From contig OZ238992.1 in the NCBI GenBank assembly GCA_965183885.1, positions 1,674,001-1,738,000 on the forward strand: 64,000 bases of DNA, read 5' to 3'. This document shows positions 1-9,173 of the stretch, in pieces. The notes under the pieces were generated by a model. That model had not been told where the DNA came from and ran no database searches. It was given only the letters and a program-made list of their open reading frames with translations. The position numbers were made by a program, and so were the translations under genes. How positions within the stretch are numbered: position 1 is the first letter of the stretch; every line of letters starts with the position of its first letter. The stretch comes from UWMA-0277 sp965183885. Lineage in GTDB: Bacteria; Bacteroidota; Bacteroidia; Flavobacteriales; BACL11.

Positions 1-1
1 G

Positions 2-355
2 GTTCATTATAATTGGGGAACTATGGACGATTTTTCTTTTTGGGAAAGAGCATTAAGTGTTGCTGAAATTTATACTTTGTGTGATAGTATGCCTTTGATT
101 AGTTCTAATGCAACTTGGAATTGTATTAATGGGGCTTGTATTGATCCTGGAAATGGAACAGGTATGTATAATAGTTATTCTAACTGTAATACAAACTGTA
201 TCCCTTCAGCTGTAGATGACTTACCTGTACATAAAGAAAAAATATTGCTAAGGGTAGTTAATATGTTAGGAGAGGAAGTAAGTATTAAGGAAAAAGGATT
301 GCTATTTTATATTTATTATGATGGTACAGTAGAAAAGAAGTTTAGGACTAAATAA
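2..355 (+). CDS. C-terminal end of a T9SS-secreted LamG-like protein (5' end outside window)
   Basis: Only the 3' end is present; the frame is open to the left edge, so the ATG at 23 is internal. The first visible residues (GTMDDFSFWERALSVAEI) resemble the last strand of a LamG/concanavalin A-like domain, which usually ends with a Gly-x-Ile/Met-Asp-Asp pattern and 'aLs..EI'. A short Cys-rich linker follows (about residues 30-60, seen often in marine Bacteroidetes exported proteins). The final 40 residues (LLRVVNMLGEE...DGTVEKKF) look like a type A T9SS sorting domain, which directs export and surface attachment. It ends 3 bases before the convergent sulfotransferase gene. The ligand or enzymatic role cannot be judged from this fragment. 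Confidence 0.75.
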   Translation, partial: VHYNWGTMDDFSFWERALSVAEIYTLCDSMPLISSNATWNCINGACIDPGNGTGMYNSYSNCNTNCIPSAVDDLPVHKEKILLRVVNMLGEEVSIKEKGLLFYIYYDGTVEKKFRTK

Positions 356-358
356 GAA

Positions 359-1171
359 TTAGTACCCTAGTTCTTTCATATTTTCTTCACAAATCTCTTT
401 TATAATGTTGTAGTTTTCTATTCCAAAAAAATCATTTAAATCTAAATTCGCATTTCCTTTAGGTTGATATTGTACGTTAAGATAGTCATCAATACTCTCT
501 TTTAGGTTGATATCTAAATTGAATGCTAGACTATCGATAAATTGTTTCTTGTCTGATAGAAAGTCTTCATATTTAATCAGTATTATTTTGTCTTTATTTT
601 TTTTGTAAATATTAATAGCATAATTCCATCTAAAAGCCATAGCCTCAATGTAGTTAGAGCTTTGATGTCCATACATTTTTGATTGTAGATTTACTTTCCA
701 AGCAGGGGTTTTCTTTAGTTCAAGAAAATCATCAAAGTTAATTTTCTTTAAGTTTCCAGGAATTTTTAGTCGATTTAAGATACTTCTAATATTCTGATGA
801 GGGTTTCTGACTATCCAAATGAATTTTGCTTCTGGAAACTCTTTTATTAGTTCATCAGTATAAAAAGAGAGTGATGGTTCTTTAATAATATCTTTAGAAA
901 ATTCATATCTGTGTTTTTTTATGAATTCACTAAAATCTAATAATTTAAAATCAAGCTTTAAAGTAACATACTTTATTGAACTTTTAATATCAGAAGTTAA
1001 GGTTTTTTTTGTTGCTTTACTTAAAAGGTTTGCAATAACAGTTGTTCCACTTTTTGGATTACCTAAAATAAATAATGGTCTTGGGTTTACCTTTGAGTTG
1101 AAAAATATTTTCTTTATTAAAAGAATATATAAAGGATAATATTTTCTTTTGATTTTTTGGAAGTTATACAC
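359..1171 (-). CDS. Sulfotransferase family protein (PAPS-dependent)
   Basis: A 270-residue protein of the sulfotransferase fold. The 5'-phosphosulfate loop is visible as GNPKSGTT at residues 37-44. A 3'-phosphate-binding segment follows the usual strand (IWIVRNPHQNIRSIL, near residues 118-132, with Arg and Ser in the expected places). Such enzymes move sulfate from PAPS to a hydroxyl or amine of a glycan, lipid or small molecule; the acceptor cannot be read from sequence. The start is GTG: no in-frame Met precedes the PAPS loop, and an in-frame stop lies nine codons upstream. It is divergent from the sugar operon that follows, so a role in decorating surface polysaccharide is plausible but is inference. 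Confidence 0.8.
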   Translation of the reverse strand: MYNFQKIKRKYYPLYILLIKKIFFNSKVNPRPLFILGNPKSGTTVIANLLSKATKKTLTSDIKSSIKYVTLKLDFKLLDFSEFIKKHRYEFSKDIIKEPSLSFYTDELIKEFPEAKFIWIVRNPHQNIRSILNRLKIPGNLKKINFDDFLELKKTPAWKVNLQSKMYGHQSSNYIEAMAFRWNYAINIYKKNKDKIILIKYEDFLSDKKQFIDSLAFNLDINLKESIDDYLNVQYQPKGNANLDLNDFFGIENYNIIKEICEENMKELGY

Positions 1172-1250
1172 GATTATTATCTTTAGTTCAATTTACTAAG
1201 TCGCTTCGATTAATAATCATCAGCTTATGGCAAATATCAATAAAATATCA

Positions 1251-1258
1251 TAGATTTG
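1251..1258 (+). promoter_or_regulatory. Bacteroidetes -7 element (TAGATTTG) before the sugar operon
   Basis: TAGATTTG fits the Bacteroidetes -7 consensus TAnnTTTG exactly. It lies in the 206-base gap between the divergent sulfotransferase and aminotransferase genes. No convincing -33 TTG is seen at the right distance. If used, the leader before the ATG at 1378 would be about 115 bases. The rest of the gap shows nothing clear. Confidence 0.35.
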
Positions 1259-1377
1259 CATTAAGAATAAGGGAATTTTTAATCTAGATGAATAGATTTA
1301 TAATTCTTTTTTAAGCAGAATAATACTGTTGTTATATTGAAGGTGATAGTGAGCTGCGATAATAAGGTGCTAAGCAT

Positions 1378-2451
1378 ATGATAAATGTAACAAAAACATA
1401 TTTACCTAATAAAGAAAAGTACAAAAAGTATGTAGATGAAATTTATGCTAATGGTTGGGTTACAAATAATGGTCCGATGGTAAAATCTTTAGAAAAAAGG
1501 TTAGCAGCATATTTGGGAGTAAAGAATATTGTATTAGTATCTAATGGAACAATTGCTTTAGAAATTGCATATAGGGTTTTAGGAATTAAAGAGGATGTTA
1601 TTACAACCCCTTTTAGTTTTGTAGCAACTACGAGTTCACTTGTTATTAATGGTTTTAATCCAATATATGCAGATATTGATTCTAAGACATTAAATATTGA
1701 TGTAAATAATATTGAAGCAGCTATAACTGACAATACAAGTGCTATTGTACCTGTACATGTATTTGGGAACGCTTGTGAAGTTAAAGAAATAGCCGCAATA
1801 GCTAAAAAGCACAATTTAAAGGTAATATATGATGCTGCACATGCTTTTGGGCTAAAGTATGAAGGAGAAAGCATTTTAAATTATGGAGATATTTCAACCC
1901 TAAGTTTTCATGCTACAAAGTTATTTCATACAATTGAGGGAGGAGCATTAATTATTAATGATGATAGCTTAGTTGAGAAAGCAAGATATCTTATAAATTT
2001 TGGTATTGAAAATGCTGAATCTATTCCTGAACTGGGAACAAATGCTAAGATGAATGAGTTTGAAGCAGCTATGGGTTTGTGTGTGTTGGATGAGATGGAG
2101 GCGATAAGTGAAGGAAGGCGTAACGTATTTGAATTGTATAAAAAAGAACTATTAGGAGTTGTACAATTCCAGGAGGTACATAAAGATGTTTCTTTAAACT
2201 ATAGCTATTTTCCAATTGTTTTGGAAAGTGAAGCGCAATTGTTAAAAGTACAAAAGGAGTTGAATAAAAATGACATTTACCCAAGAAGGTATTTTTATCC
2301 TTCTTTGGATACTTTAGCTTATATTAAGCCTGAGCAATTTATGTCAGTATCTAGAGATATAAGTTGTAGAATATTATGTTTGCCTATATATCCAGATTTA
2401 GATACTAAACAACAGAAAAAAATTATAGAAATATTAATTAATAATATATAA
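1378..2451 (+). CDS. DegT/DnrJ/EryC1/StrS sugar aminotransferase (WecE/FdtB type)
   Basis: A 357-residue PLP enzyme of the DegT/DnrJ/EryC1/StrS family, which aminates nucleotide-linked keto-sugars with glutamate as donor. The N-terminal NGWVTNNGPMVKSLE and SNGTIAL segments are typical. The PLP lysine is K181 in SFHATK, followed by the family's EGGAL stretch, and DAAHAFG provides the pyridine-nitrogen Asp. Length is normal for the family. It leads a four-gene run with two beta-helix acyltransferases and a WecF-like transferase, with an 11-base gap to the next gene. The likely substrate is a dTDP-4-keto- or 3-keto-6-deoxyhexose, by analogy with enterobacterial common antigen; which keto position is aminated cannot be told from sequence. 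Confidence 0.88.
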   Translation: MINVTKTYLPNKEKYKKYVDEIYANGWVTNNGPMVKSLEKRLAAYLGVKNIVLVSNGTIALEIAYRVLGIKEDVITTPFSFVATTSSLVINGFNPIYADIDSKTLNIDVNNIEAAITDNTSAIVPVHVFGNACEVKEIAAIAKKHNLKVIYDAAHAFGLKYEGESILNYGDISTLSFHATKLFHTIEGGALIINDDSLVEKARYLINFGIENAESIPELGTNAKMNEFEAAMGLCVLDEMEAISEGRRNVFELYKKELLGVVQFQEVHKDVSLNYSYFPIVLESEAQLLKVQKELNKNDIYPRRYFYPSLDTLAYIKPEQFMSVSRDISCRILCLPIYPDLDTKQQKKIIEILINNI

Positions 2452-2462
2452 ACGAATAGATT

Positions 2463-2939
2463 ATGATATCAAGTAAAGCAAAGATTGGAAAAAATGTTGA
2501 AATAGGTAGTTATGTTGTTATTGAGGCAGGTGTTGAAATAGGAGATAACACAGTTATCAAAAATTTTGTTGAGTTAAGAGAGAACACAATAATTGGAAGC
2601 GATTGTTATATTGATTCAAGAGTTTCTACTTCTGGTGATTGTATAATTGGGAACAATGTAACTTTAAGGTATGATTCTATCCTAGCAAGAGGGTGTAGAG
2701 TAGGAGATGGTACATACGTATGCCCTAGAGTTATGACAAATAATTTAGATTCAGGAAAAGTTCAGATTGGTGGTGCACATATTGGGAAAAATTGTTTTAT
2801 AGGAACAAACTCAGTATTACATCATGGAATAAAAATTGGAGATAATTCTACAACAGGGTCTATGTCTTTTGTTAATAAGGATATTCCTGATAATGAAATA
2901 TGGATAGGAAGTCCAGCTAAATTCTTCAAGAAAAAATAA
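2463..2939 (+). CDS. Left-handed beta-helix (hexapeptide) sugar acyltransferase
   Basis: A 158-residue protein made almost wholly of hexapeptide repeats ([IV]G-x-x-x-x), the left-handed beta-helix of trimeric acyl-CoA-dependent transferases. A loop with HIGKNCFIGTNSVLHHGIKIGD holds the candidate catalytic His residues. The C-terminal segment (IWIGSPAKFFKKK) is typical of sugar N- or O-acetyltransferases such as FdtC/WlbB-like enzymes. It follows the aminotransferase by 11 bases and precedes the next acyltransferase by 6. The simplest role is acetylation of the amino group installed by the upstream enzyme. The acyl donor and exact acceptor are inferred. Confidence 0.82.
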   Translation: MISSKAKIGKNVEIGSYVVIEAGVEIGDNTVIKNFVELRENTIIGSDCYIDSRVSTSGDCIIGNNVTLRYDSILARGCRVGDGTYVCPRVMTNNLDSGKVQIGGAHIGKNCFIGTNSVLHHGIKIGDNSTTGSMSFVNKDIPDNEIWIGSPAKFFKKK

Positions 2940-2945
2940 ATAAAA

Positions 2946-3812
2946 GTGTTAGAACAACAATATTTATCTGTTTTGCAAAATGCTAGTGATGGTGCTATTG
3001 TTTATTATGTTGGAGATAATGAAGAAGATGTAAAGCATCTGGAAAATTGCACTTTATTATGTAAACCTAATTTTAAACCTAGCTTAAATAAGGTTGATCT
3101 TATTCCAAGTCAAGACCCTCAATTAGATTTTTATAAATTATCAGAAAAATATAAAAAAGATTATTTAGAAAATGATAAATTAGAATTTGTTGAAGGGTAT
3201 TATTTACATAAAGATGCAGTTATTGGGAAAAATGTTACCATAGGAAAGGGTAGTGTTATAGGAAAATGTATAATTAATGATAATGTTATTATTCATCCTA
3301 ATGTTGTTGTTTATGCCGAAACAGAGATTAAATCAGATGTTATTATAGAGGCTAATACTGTTATTGGGGCTGAGGGTGTGATGTGGGTATGGGATAATGA
3401 GGATAGAGTGTATTTACATCAATTAGGTGGTGTAATTATAGAGGAGCATTGCAGAATTGGTTCTAATGTTACTATTGTTAGAGGATCAGCCAATGAAAAC
3501 ACAATTATTGGTGAAGGAACTTGTATGGCTCATGGTACTTTAATAGGTCATGGTTGTATTATTGGAAAAAATAATCATTTTGCTAATAATGTTTCTTTAG
3601 GAGGTGGAGTTAAAATATGTGATGATTGTTTCTTTGGCTCTAGTGCTGTTTTATCTGCTGGTTGTACTATTAATGATATTATTTTAGTTGGTTCTGGAGG
3701 GGTGCTAGGTGGTACTGTCGAAAAGTCTGGAGTTTATGTTGGAGTTCCAGCAAAATGGAAAAAAGAATATCAAGGAAAAATGTCAGGAGTACCTTTTAGG
3801 TCTCCCCGTTAG
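2946..3812 (+). CDS. LpxD-like beta-helix N-acyltransferase
   Basis: A 288-residue protein with an N-terminal alpha/beta part of about 90 residues (VLQNASDGAIVYYV...) resembling the uridine-binding domain of LpxD, then about 180 residues of hexapeptide repeats and a C-terminal YVGVPAKWKKEY segment. LpxD moves a 3-hydroxyacyl chain from acyl carrier protein to UDP-glucosamine derivatives. Here the place in a sugar operon next to a second acyltransferase suggests it acylates a nucleotide-sugar other than the lipid A precursor. The start is GTG at 2946, 6 bases after the previous stop; the first in-frame ATG is far inside the helix. True LpxD is usually about 340 residues, so this is a shorter relative. 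Confidence 0.75.
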   Translation: MLEQQYLSVLQNASDGAIVYYVGDNEEDVKHLENCTLLCKPNFKPSLNKVDLIPSQDPQLDFYKLSEKYKKDYLENDKLEFVEGYYLHKDAVIGKNVTIGKGSVIGKCIINDNVIIHPNVVVYAETEIKSDVIIEANTVIGAEGVMWVWDNEDRVYLHQLGGVIIEEHCRIGSNVTIVRGSANENTIIGEGTCMAHGTLIGHGCIIGKNNHFANNVSLGGGVKICDDCFFGSSAVLSAGCTINDIILVGSGGVLGGTVEKSGVYVGVPAKWKKEYQGKMSGVPFRSPR

Positions 3813-3836
3813 TAATAATCTTTAGGAATTGTAATT

Positions 3837-4970
3837 ATGATAGTTCATTTATTTGAGGATCAAAAATTTGTTGATATTACTATTGAGAATTTTGAGAGTG
3901 CATCATCAGCTGGAACAAATAAATATATTGTTTTTTCGAATAATGAGAATCTTAGATATGTTTCTAGAACACAAGATGTTGTAATGTTTCCAGATTCAAG
4001 TTATAAAGTAAATTTAGATTTAGTTTATAAAGATTGTCAATTGTTGGTTATCCATTTCCTTACACCTTTAAAGCTTTTTATTCTAAAAAATAAACCTCCT
4101 CATATTAAGGTTATATGGTCTGTTTGGGGGTCAGATATGTATGATCATATTAATAATCAAAATATTTTTGAACCATTAACAAATACTATTAGGGAAAAAA
4201 GTTTAGTTCAACTCCTTAAAAAATCATATTTATTTAATTTTTATCATTTGCTAAAATACAGAGTAAAACCTTTAAGCAAGGAACTTAAATTATTACAATT
4301 AGTTAATTATGTTATTACTGTTTTACCTAATGAGTATGCTATAGTAAAGAAGGAATTTAAATTGAATGCAGAATATCTAGACTATAATTACGGTATCAAT
4401 AATTTTGATGAATTTAAGAATATAACTTTAGGAGATTCAGTTTTAATAGGAAACTCTGCAACTTCATCTAATAATCATCTTGATGTTTTTGAAATTATTA
4501 GAAATACAAATAGAAAAATCCTTGTTCCACTCAGTTATGGAGCTTATGATTATAATGCTTATAAAGCAACTATTATTTCTGAAGGAAGAAGGAACTTTAA
4601 AGATAATTTTTACCCTATTGAGCAGTTTATGCCATTAGAGGATTATAGAGCCTTAATGGCTTCATGTAATACCGTAATTATGTATCATATAAGACAACAA
4701 GCCTTGGCAAATATATTTATGTCTCTATATCAAGGGATGAGAGTATTCCTTAATAGTAAATCTCCAACATATAGTTTTTTGAAAGCTGAAGGGGTTATTA
4801 TTTTTGATTTAAAGAAAGATTATAAGTTAATAGGAAAAGCATTAACAAAAGAAGAACAGCAGATTAATAAAAACATAGTTTTAAGCTTGAGAAGTAGAAA
4901 GGTAATTATTGAAAAAACAAAAGGGATAATTAATTTGTATAAATCAATAGTTAACACCTCTAATATTTAA
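3837..4970 (+). CDS. GT56 glycosyltransferase, WecF-like (Fuc4NAc transferase family)
   Basis: A 377-residue glycosyltransferase that aligns by eye with WecF (TDP-Fuc4NAc:lipid II transferase, GT56). The shared landmarks are an Ile/Trp-rich WGSDMY motif (WecF: WGADLY), VLIGNSATSSNNHLD (WecF: ILVGNSGDRSNEH), a VPLSYG strand (VPMGYP), a DYRALMASC helix, and an RQQA...YQGMRVFLN stretch matching RQQG...QAGIPCVLN. It closes the amino-sugar operon, so it probably transfers the sugar made by the upstream enzymes onto a lipid-linked glycan at the cytoplasmic membrane. WecF is about 360 residues. The donor and acceptor sugars are inferred. It is convergent with galE 23 bases away. Confidence 0.83.
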   Translation: MIVHLFEDQKFVDITIENFESASSAGTNKYIVFSNNENLRYVSRTQDVVMFPDSSYKVNLDLVYKDCQLLVIHFLTPLKLFILKNKPPHIKVIWSVWGSDMYDHINNQNIFEPLTNTIREKSLVQLLKKSYLFNFYHLLKYRVKPLSKELKLLQLVNYVITVLPNEYAIVKKEFKLNAEYLDYNYGINNFDEFKNITLGDSVLIGNSATSSNNHLDVFEIIRNTNRKILVPLSYGAYDYNAYKATIISEGRRNFKDNFYPIEQFMPLEDYRALMASCNTVIMYHIRQQALANIFMSLYQGMRVFLNSKSPTYSFLKAEGVIIFDLKKDYKLIGKALTKEEQQINKNIVLSLRSRKVIIEKTKGIINLYKSIVNTSNI

Positions 4971-4993
4971 GCACTAGTTTAAAATTTAACAGC

Positions 4994-5983
4994 TTATTTT
5001 CTTTTCTCCCATTCCCAAGCGGATAGCATAGCTTGTTCTAAGGTTTCTTTGGCTTCCCAGCCTAATTTTTCTTTTACTAAGTTCCCGTTAGCATAAATCT
5101 GCTCAATATCACCATTACGCCTTGGGCCAATAGCATAGTTTATACTTAAGTCATTACTACCTTCAAATGCTTTTATGGCTTCTAGTACACTTACTCCAAC
5201 TCCTGTCCCAACATTAAAAGCATGTTTTCCTGGGTTATTGATTATAAAGTCCATAGCTTTTACATGTGATTTTGCTAAATCAACAACATGAATGTAGTCA
5301 CGAATACAAGTTCCATCAGGAGTATTGTAATCATCACCAAAGACAGTTATCTTCTTACGCTTTCCAATTGCTACTTCTGCAATAATAGGAACTAAATTAC
5401 TTGGTCTGTCAGCAGAACAATCTCCAATTAATGAAGAAGAGTGAGAACCAATAGGATTAAAGTATCTTAAAGCAACACTATTAGAGGTGTTCTCTTCTAG
5501 CATTTCTTCACAAATTTGCTTAGTTTCACCATAAGGAGATTCAGCCTTTTTAAAAGGAGCACTCTCATCAACTGGTAAAATATCAGGCATACCATATACT
5601 GTACAGGAAGAAGAAAAAATGATATTGTTAACATTATTTTCTTTCATACATTTAAGGAGTACCTCTAATGATCCAATATTATTATCATAATACTTTTGAG
5701 GGTTCTGTACAGATTCCTCTACTGCTTTGTAGGCTGCAAAATGAATAGCACCTTCAATATTTCCTTCTTCAGAAAATACTTTGTCCATTGCAGCTTTTTT
5801 AGTGCAATCTACATTGTGCCATTTTACCTGTACTTCAGTAATTTGAGCAATTCCTTTAAGGTTTTTTATTGAAGTATTACATAAATTATCAATAATAATA
5901 GGAGTGTAGCCTGCATCAATTAATTCAATAACTGTATGTGAACCTATATAACCTGCACCTCCTGTTACTATAATTTTTTTCAT
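4994..5983 (-). CDS. galE: UDP-glucose 4-epimerase
   Basis: A 329-residue extended short-chain dehydrogenase that interconverts UDP-glucose and UDP-galactose (often also the N-acetyl forms). The NAD-binding GGAGYIGSH is at residues 8-16. The catalytic Ser is in SSSCTVYG and the Tyr-x-x-x-Lys in SPYGETK. The GalE signature RYFNPIGSH and C-terminal GRRNGDIEQIYA are also present. The usual length is about 338. It starts 3 bases after the stop of the large M1 peptidase gene and is probably co-transcribed with it. It would supply galactose-type donors for surface glycans such as those assembled by the neighbouring sugar cluster. Confidence 0.95.
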   Translation of the reverse strand: MKKIIVTGGAGYIGSHTVIELIDAGYTPIIIDNLCNTSIKNLKGIAQITEVQVKWHNVDCTKKAAMDKVFSEEGNIEGAIHFAAYKAVEESVQNPQKYYDNNIGSLEVLLKCMKENNVNNIIFSSSCTVYGMPDILPVDESAPFKKAESPYGETKQICEEMLEENTSNSVALRYFNPIGSHSSSLIGDCSADRPSNLVPIIAEVAIGKRKKITVFGDDYNTPDGTCIRDYIHVVDLAKSHVKAMDFIINNPGKHAFNVGTGVGVSVLEAIKAFEGSNDLSINYAIGPRRNGDIEQIYANGNLVKEKLGWEAKETLEQAMLSAWEWEKRK

Positions 5984-5986
5984 TTA

Positions 5987-8900
5987 TTATAATGCTCTAT
6001 TGATTCCAATTAACCATCTCATTTGTGTGAAATCACTATCTGTTGCTGGTGGTCTATTTAAGAAAAGTGGCATATCAAATCGTATTGTTAATGGTTTTAC
6101 AGCTTCTAAAGGGCCAAAGTTTCTTAAAGTATATGTAAATCCAATTCCAGCATCAGCTCTTAAATCACTAAAAGCATCTTGGTAATTTTTTGTACTTAAT
6201 GTTTCATTACTAATAATACCTGCATCAGCAAAAATATAAGATGCAATATTCAATCTGCGTACTATATAAGGTAAGTAGGCAGTAAAATCAATTTCTGTAT
6301 TAAAAGCAGCTCCACTTGTTCCGTTATAATTGTATGATTTTACAGATCCATCATCATTAAATTCTGGAGCTAAATAAGCAGTATATCCTCTTAGGTTTAA
6401 ACCTCCTGCTTGGTGGAAATTACCTGTACTAGCAGTGTATCCCATCATATCAGCTGATATGATTCCTTCAGCTCTAGTAAATTTAGAGTCCATCATTTCC
6501 TCATTATTAGCACCAGCTAAACCTAGTTTACTTTCCTCAGCCCAGTTACTTCCTGCTCCTAGTTGTAAGAATGTTCTTGTATTTATTTTAAGCTTTCCTA
6601 GTTTGTTTTTATTATTTGCTGTAAGTGTTAATTTACTGTAGTCATAATTACTTCCTAGGGCTGATGATTGTAAAGATAAGTTTATACTACCTTTACCATA
6701 GCTGTAATCGTACTTATGTTCAATACTTACATCAATTCTATTATTCATTTTTTCTAAATCCCAACCACTATTTATTAGGTAGTTGTCATTAGTTCTGTAT
6801 AATGATAAAAGACTTACACTTAATTTATTATTCCCACTCTTATCTGATTTTTCAATACCTAGTTTGTTAGTATGTAAGCCAGCAAGGAATTGTGTATTTA
6901 CTTTTAACTTAGTATGTAAAGCAATTCTATCTAAGTTAGTATTGTAGTTTAATCTATAAGAAAAAGCATCATGCTCATCAGCATTAATAATATCTTCTTT
7001 TTGCAATGCAGCAGTATTTAGCCAGATACTTCCATTAAATAGGTGATGGTGTCTCATATATCCTCCTTTTAGGTTTAGCCCTACTTTTACTCCGTCATAG
7101 TTGTTCCACCATACATCTGGACTGTATTTTACTTCATAGTTTTTCCAATCAGGATATTGGTATAACTTATGGTCAAAAGAATAGCTAACATTACATTTAG
7201 AGTTATTGTCAGGCATATATGAATCTGCCAATCTGTTTGTTGGATCTATTATTACTTCTTTTATTCCTGAAGGAATATTTACAGCTACTTCATATGTAGG
7301 TTGAAGTAAGTCCCAAGCATGCCATTTTGGAAGTACTTTGGCTTCTGTTTCTTTTGTAAACCAGTGGTTAGGAATATGGTAATCGTGTGTTGTTCCATCA
7401 TTAGCTACAACTGTAAAGTCGATAGGCATTTGCATTCTTCCCTTTCTAGTAAGAGTAATCTTGTTCTTTTTATGAGATACAGCGTAGTCAATTCTTTTAT
7501 CAGTATCTAACCATTGATCAAAAAACCAGTTTAAATCTACTTTTGTATATTGAATAACTGCATCCCTAAAATCTTCATTGTAAGGATGTGCAATTTTCCA
7601 AGTTTCAAAATAATGTTTCATTGCATTTAAGAAAAGCTCATCTCCTAGTACATACTGAAGGTTGTATAACATTGCAGCAGTTTTATAATATACATGTCTG
7701 TAACCACCACCATGTCTTAGTGCTCCATTAAAACAATCTGAGTGAGTAGAAATTACAGGGTCATTTTGTTTTGTAGCATCATTAATATAGGCGAAATATA
7801 CTCTGCTGTCAATTGCTTTAACAGGCTTATTAAATTTTTGAGCATATTTAGAATGAGGAGTGTGTTCTACAAGAGTATCTCCATCAATTTTTATTAAAGC
7901 CCAAGCTGTTAAGAATTGTGTAAACCCTTCATCTAATAAAGCTCTATAAGTTTCATTATTACCTACTTGACCGTAGAACCAGTTATGCCCAATTTCATGT
8001 GCTAATAATCCTCTGTATCCAGGGTCAGATCCCCCATCTAATGTCATCATTGGGTATTCCATACCATCTCTAGCATCAGCTACAATCATTTTATGATAAG
8101 TATATCTACCAAAATCTTCAGAGAAGATTTGAATACATTGAGCAGAGTAGTCAGCAGCATTTTGCCATTTACTACAATGAGGTTCTTGAACTAGAGAATA
8201 ACTAACTTTATCTTCCCACCATTTTTCTCCAATTCTGTATGTTGGATCTGCTGTAAACCCAAAGTCATGAACATTTTCTGCATGAAATTTAAATGTTTTT
8301 GTTTCTCCTTCTTTATATTCTGTAATTACAGATGGAAGGCTGTTCCATGGTTTATCTTTAAAATTTGTTACATCTAATTTTTCTCTTAATTCTTTAGGGT
8401 AAACTTCATTTCTATTTAATAAGAAACCTGTAGCATCAACTACATAATTTGATGCAAATGTTAGTTCTACATCAAAAGCTCCAAAATCACCATAAAATTC
8501 TTTTCCTAGGTGTTGATCCTTTGTCCATCCAAATTTAGCATCGTATACACAAATTCTTGGATACCAGTGTACACCATCGTAATGTCTGTATCCCCAAGAG
8601 TTAAATACTTTCATTCTTCTTCTTACACCTCCATCATCAAAATAAGTTTTGAAATTCATACTGAAAGTAATGCTTTCTCCAGATTTTAAGGTTTTAGGAA
8701 GATATACTTTTAATATGGTATTATCTAGTTCAGTTTTTACTTCGACACCGTTTACTTTAAGATTTTCTACTACAGTACCTAGCCCTTGAGATTCATATCT
8801 TCCGTATTTAGGGTTTCTTCCATTTTGTTGTTGTAAATCATCGTAATATGATCCAGGCTGAAAAGCATTTTGATATAAGTGAAAATATACTGCATCTAAA

Positions 8901-9151
8901 TCATCAGGAGAATTGTTCCAGTAGGTTAAATTTTCGCTTGCAGTAATGATATCTGTATTCTCATTAATAGTTGCTTTAATATCATAGTGTACATCTTGCT
9001 GCCAATATCCCGCATGAGGCATTTTATTTTTCCAATAGTTTGGATTATCAGCATTCTGATAAGTGTTAGGTTGCGCTAAGGCATCGTATTTTGTTTGAGC
9101 AAAAGCTAATGTGTTTACAAATAGTAAAACAATAAGTAGTATTTTTTTCAT
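5987..9151 (-). CDS. Large exported M1-family metallopeptidase with C-terminal barrel-like region
   Basis: A 1054-residue protein. The ATG at 9151 is chosen because it begins a clear signal peptide (MKKILLIVLLFVNTLAFAQ); an in-frame ATG 63 bases upstream would bury it. The N-terminal half is an M1 (gluzincin) peptidase: zinc motif HEIGHNW with H385, and the third ligand Glu in DEGFTQFLT about 20 residues on. The C-terminal about 400 residues are rich in alternating hydrophobic strands and end in segments such as YIVRRLNIASYIFADAG and PLTIRFDMPLFLNRP, like an outer-membrane surface-antigen barrel. The likely location is the outer membrane with the peptidase attached; the barrel is inference. 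Ordinary M1 enzymes are 550-900 residues. Confidence 0.82.
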   Translation of the reverse strand: MKKILLIVLLFVNTLAFAQTKYDALAQPNTYQNADNPNYWKNKMPHAGYWQQDVHYDIKATINENTDIITASENLTYWNNSPDDLDAVYFHLYQNAFQPGSYYDDLQQQNGRNPKYGRYESQGLGTVVENLKVNGVEVKTELDNTILKVYLPKTLKSGESITFSMNFKTYFDDGGVRRRMKVFNSWGYRHYDGVHWYPRICVYDAKFGWTKDQHLGKEFYGDFGAFDVELTFASNYVVDATGFLLNRNEVYPKELREKLDVTNFKDKPWNSLPSVITEYKEGETKTFKFHAENVHDFGFTADPTYRIGEKWWEDKVSYSLVQEPHCSKWQNAADYSAQCIQIFSEDFGRYTYHKMIVADARDGMEYPMMTLDGGSDPGYRGLLAHEIGHNWFYGQVGNNETYRALLDEGFTQFLTAWALIKIDGDTLVEHTPHSKYAQKFNKPVKAIDSRVYFAYINDATKQNDPVISTHSDCFNGALRHGGGYRHVYYKTAAMLYNLQYVLGDELFLNAMKHYFETWKIAHPYNEDFRDAVIQYTKVDLNWFFDQWLDTDKRIDYAVSHKKNKITLTRKGRMQMPIDFTVVANDGTTHDYHIPNHWFTKETEAKVLPKWHAWDLLQPTYEVAVNIPSGIKEVIIDPTNRLADSYMPDNNSKCNVSYSFDHKLYQYPDWKNYEVKYSPDVWWNNYDGVKVGLNLKGGYMRHHHLFNGSIWLNTAALQKEDIINADEHDAFSYRLNYNTNLDRIALHTKLKVNTQFLAGLHTNKLGIEKSDKSGNNKLSVSLLSLYRTNDNYLINSGWDLEKMNNRIDVSIEHKYDYSYGKGSINLSLQSSALGSNYDYSKLTLTANNKNKLGKLKINTRTFLQLGAGSNWAEESKLGLAGANNEEMMDSKFTRAEGIISADMMGYTASTGNFHQAGGLNLRGYTAYLAPEFNDDGSVKSYNYNGTSGAAFNTEIDFTAYLPYIVRRLNIASYIFADAGIISNETLSTKNYQDAFSDLRADAGIGFTYTLRNFGPLEAVKPLTIRFDMPLFLNRPPATDSDFTQMRWLIGINRAL

Positions 9152-9173
9152 AATAAAATTTAAGAGTGCGAAT

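Noticed and set aside
1172..1377. A tRNA, riboswitch or small gene in the gap between the sulfotransferase and the sugar operon
   Set aside because: No cloverleaf, conserved riboswitch core or coding frame of reasonable length was seen; only a -7 element stands out.
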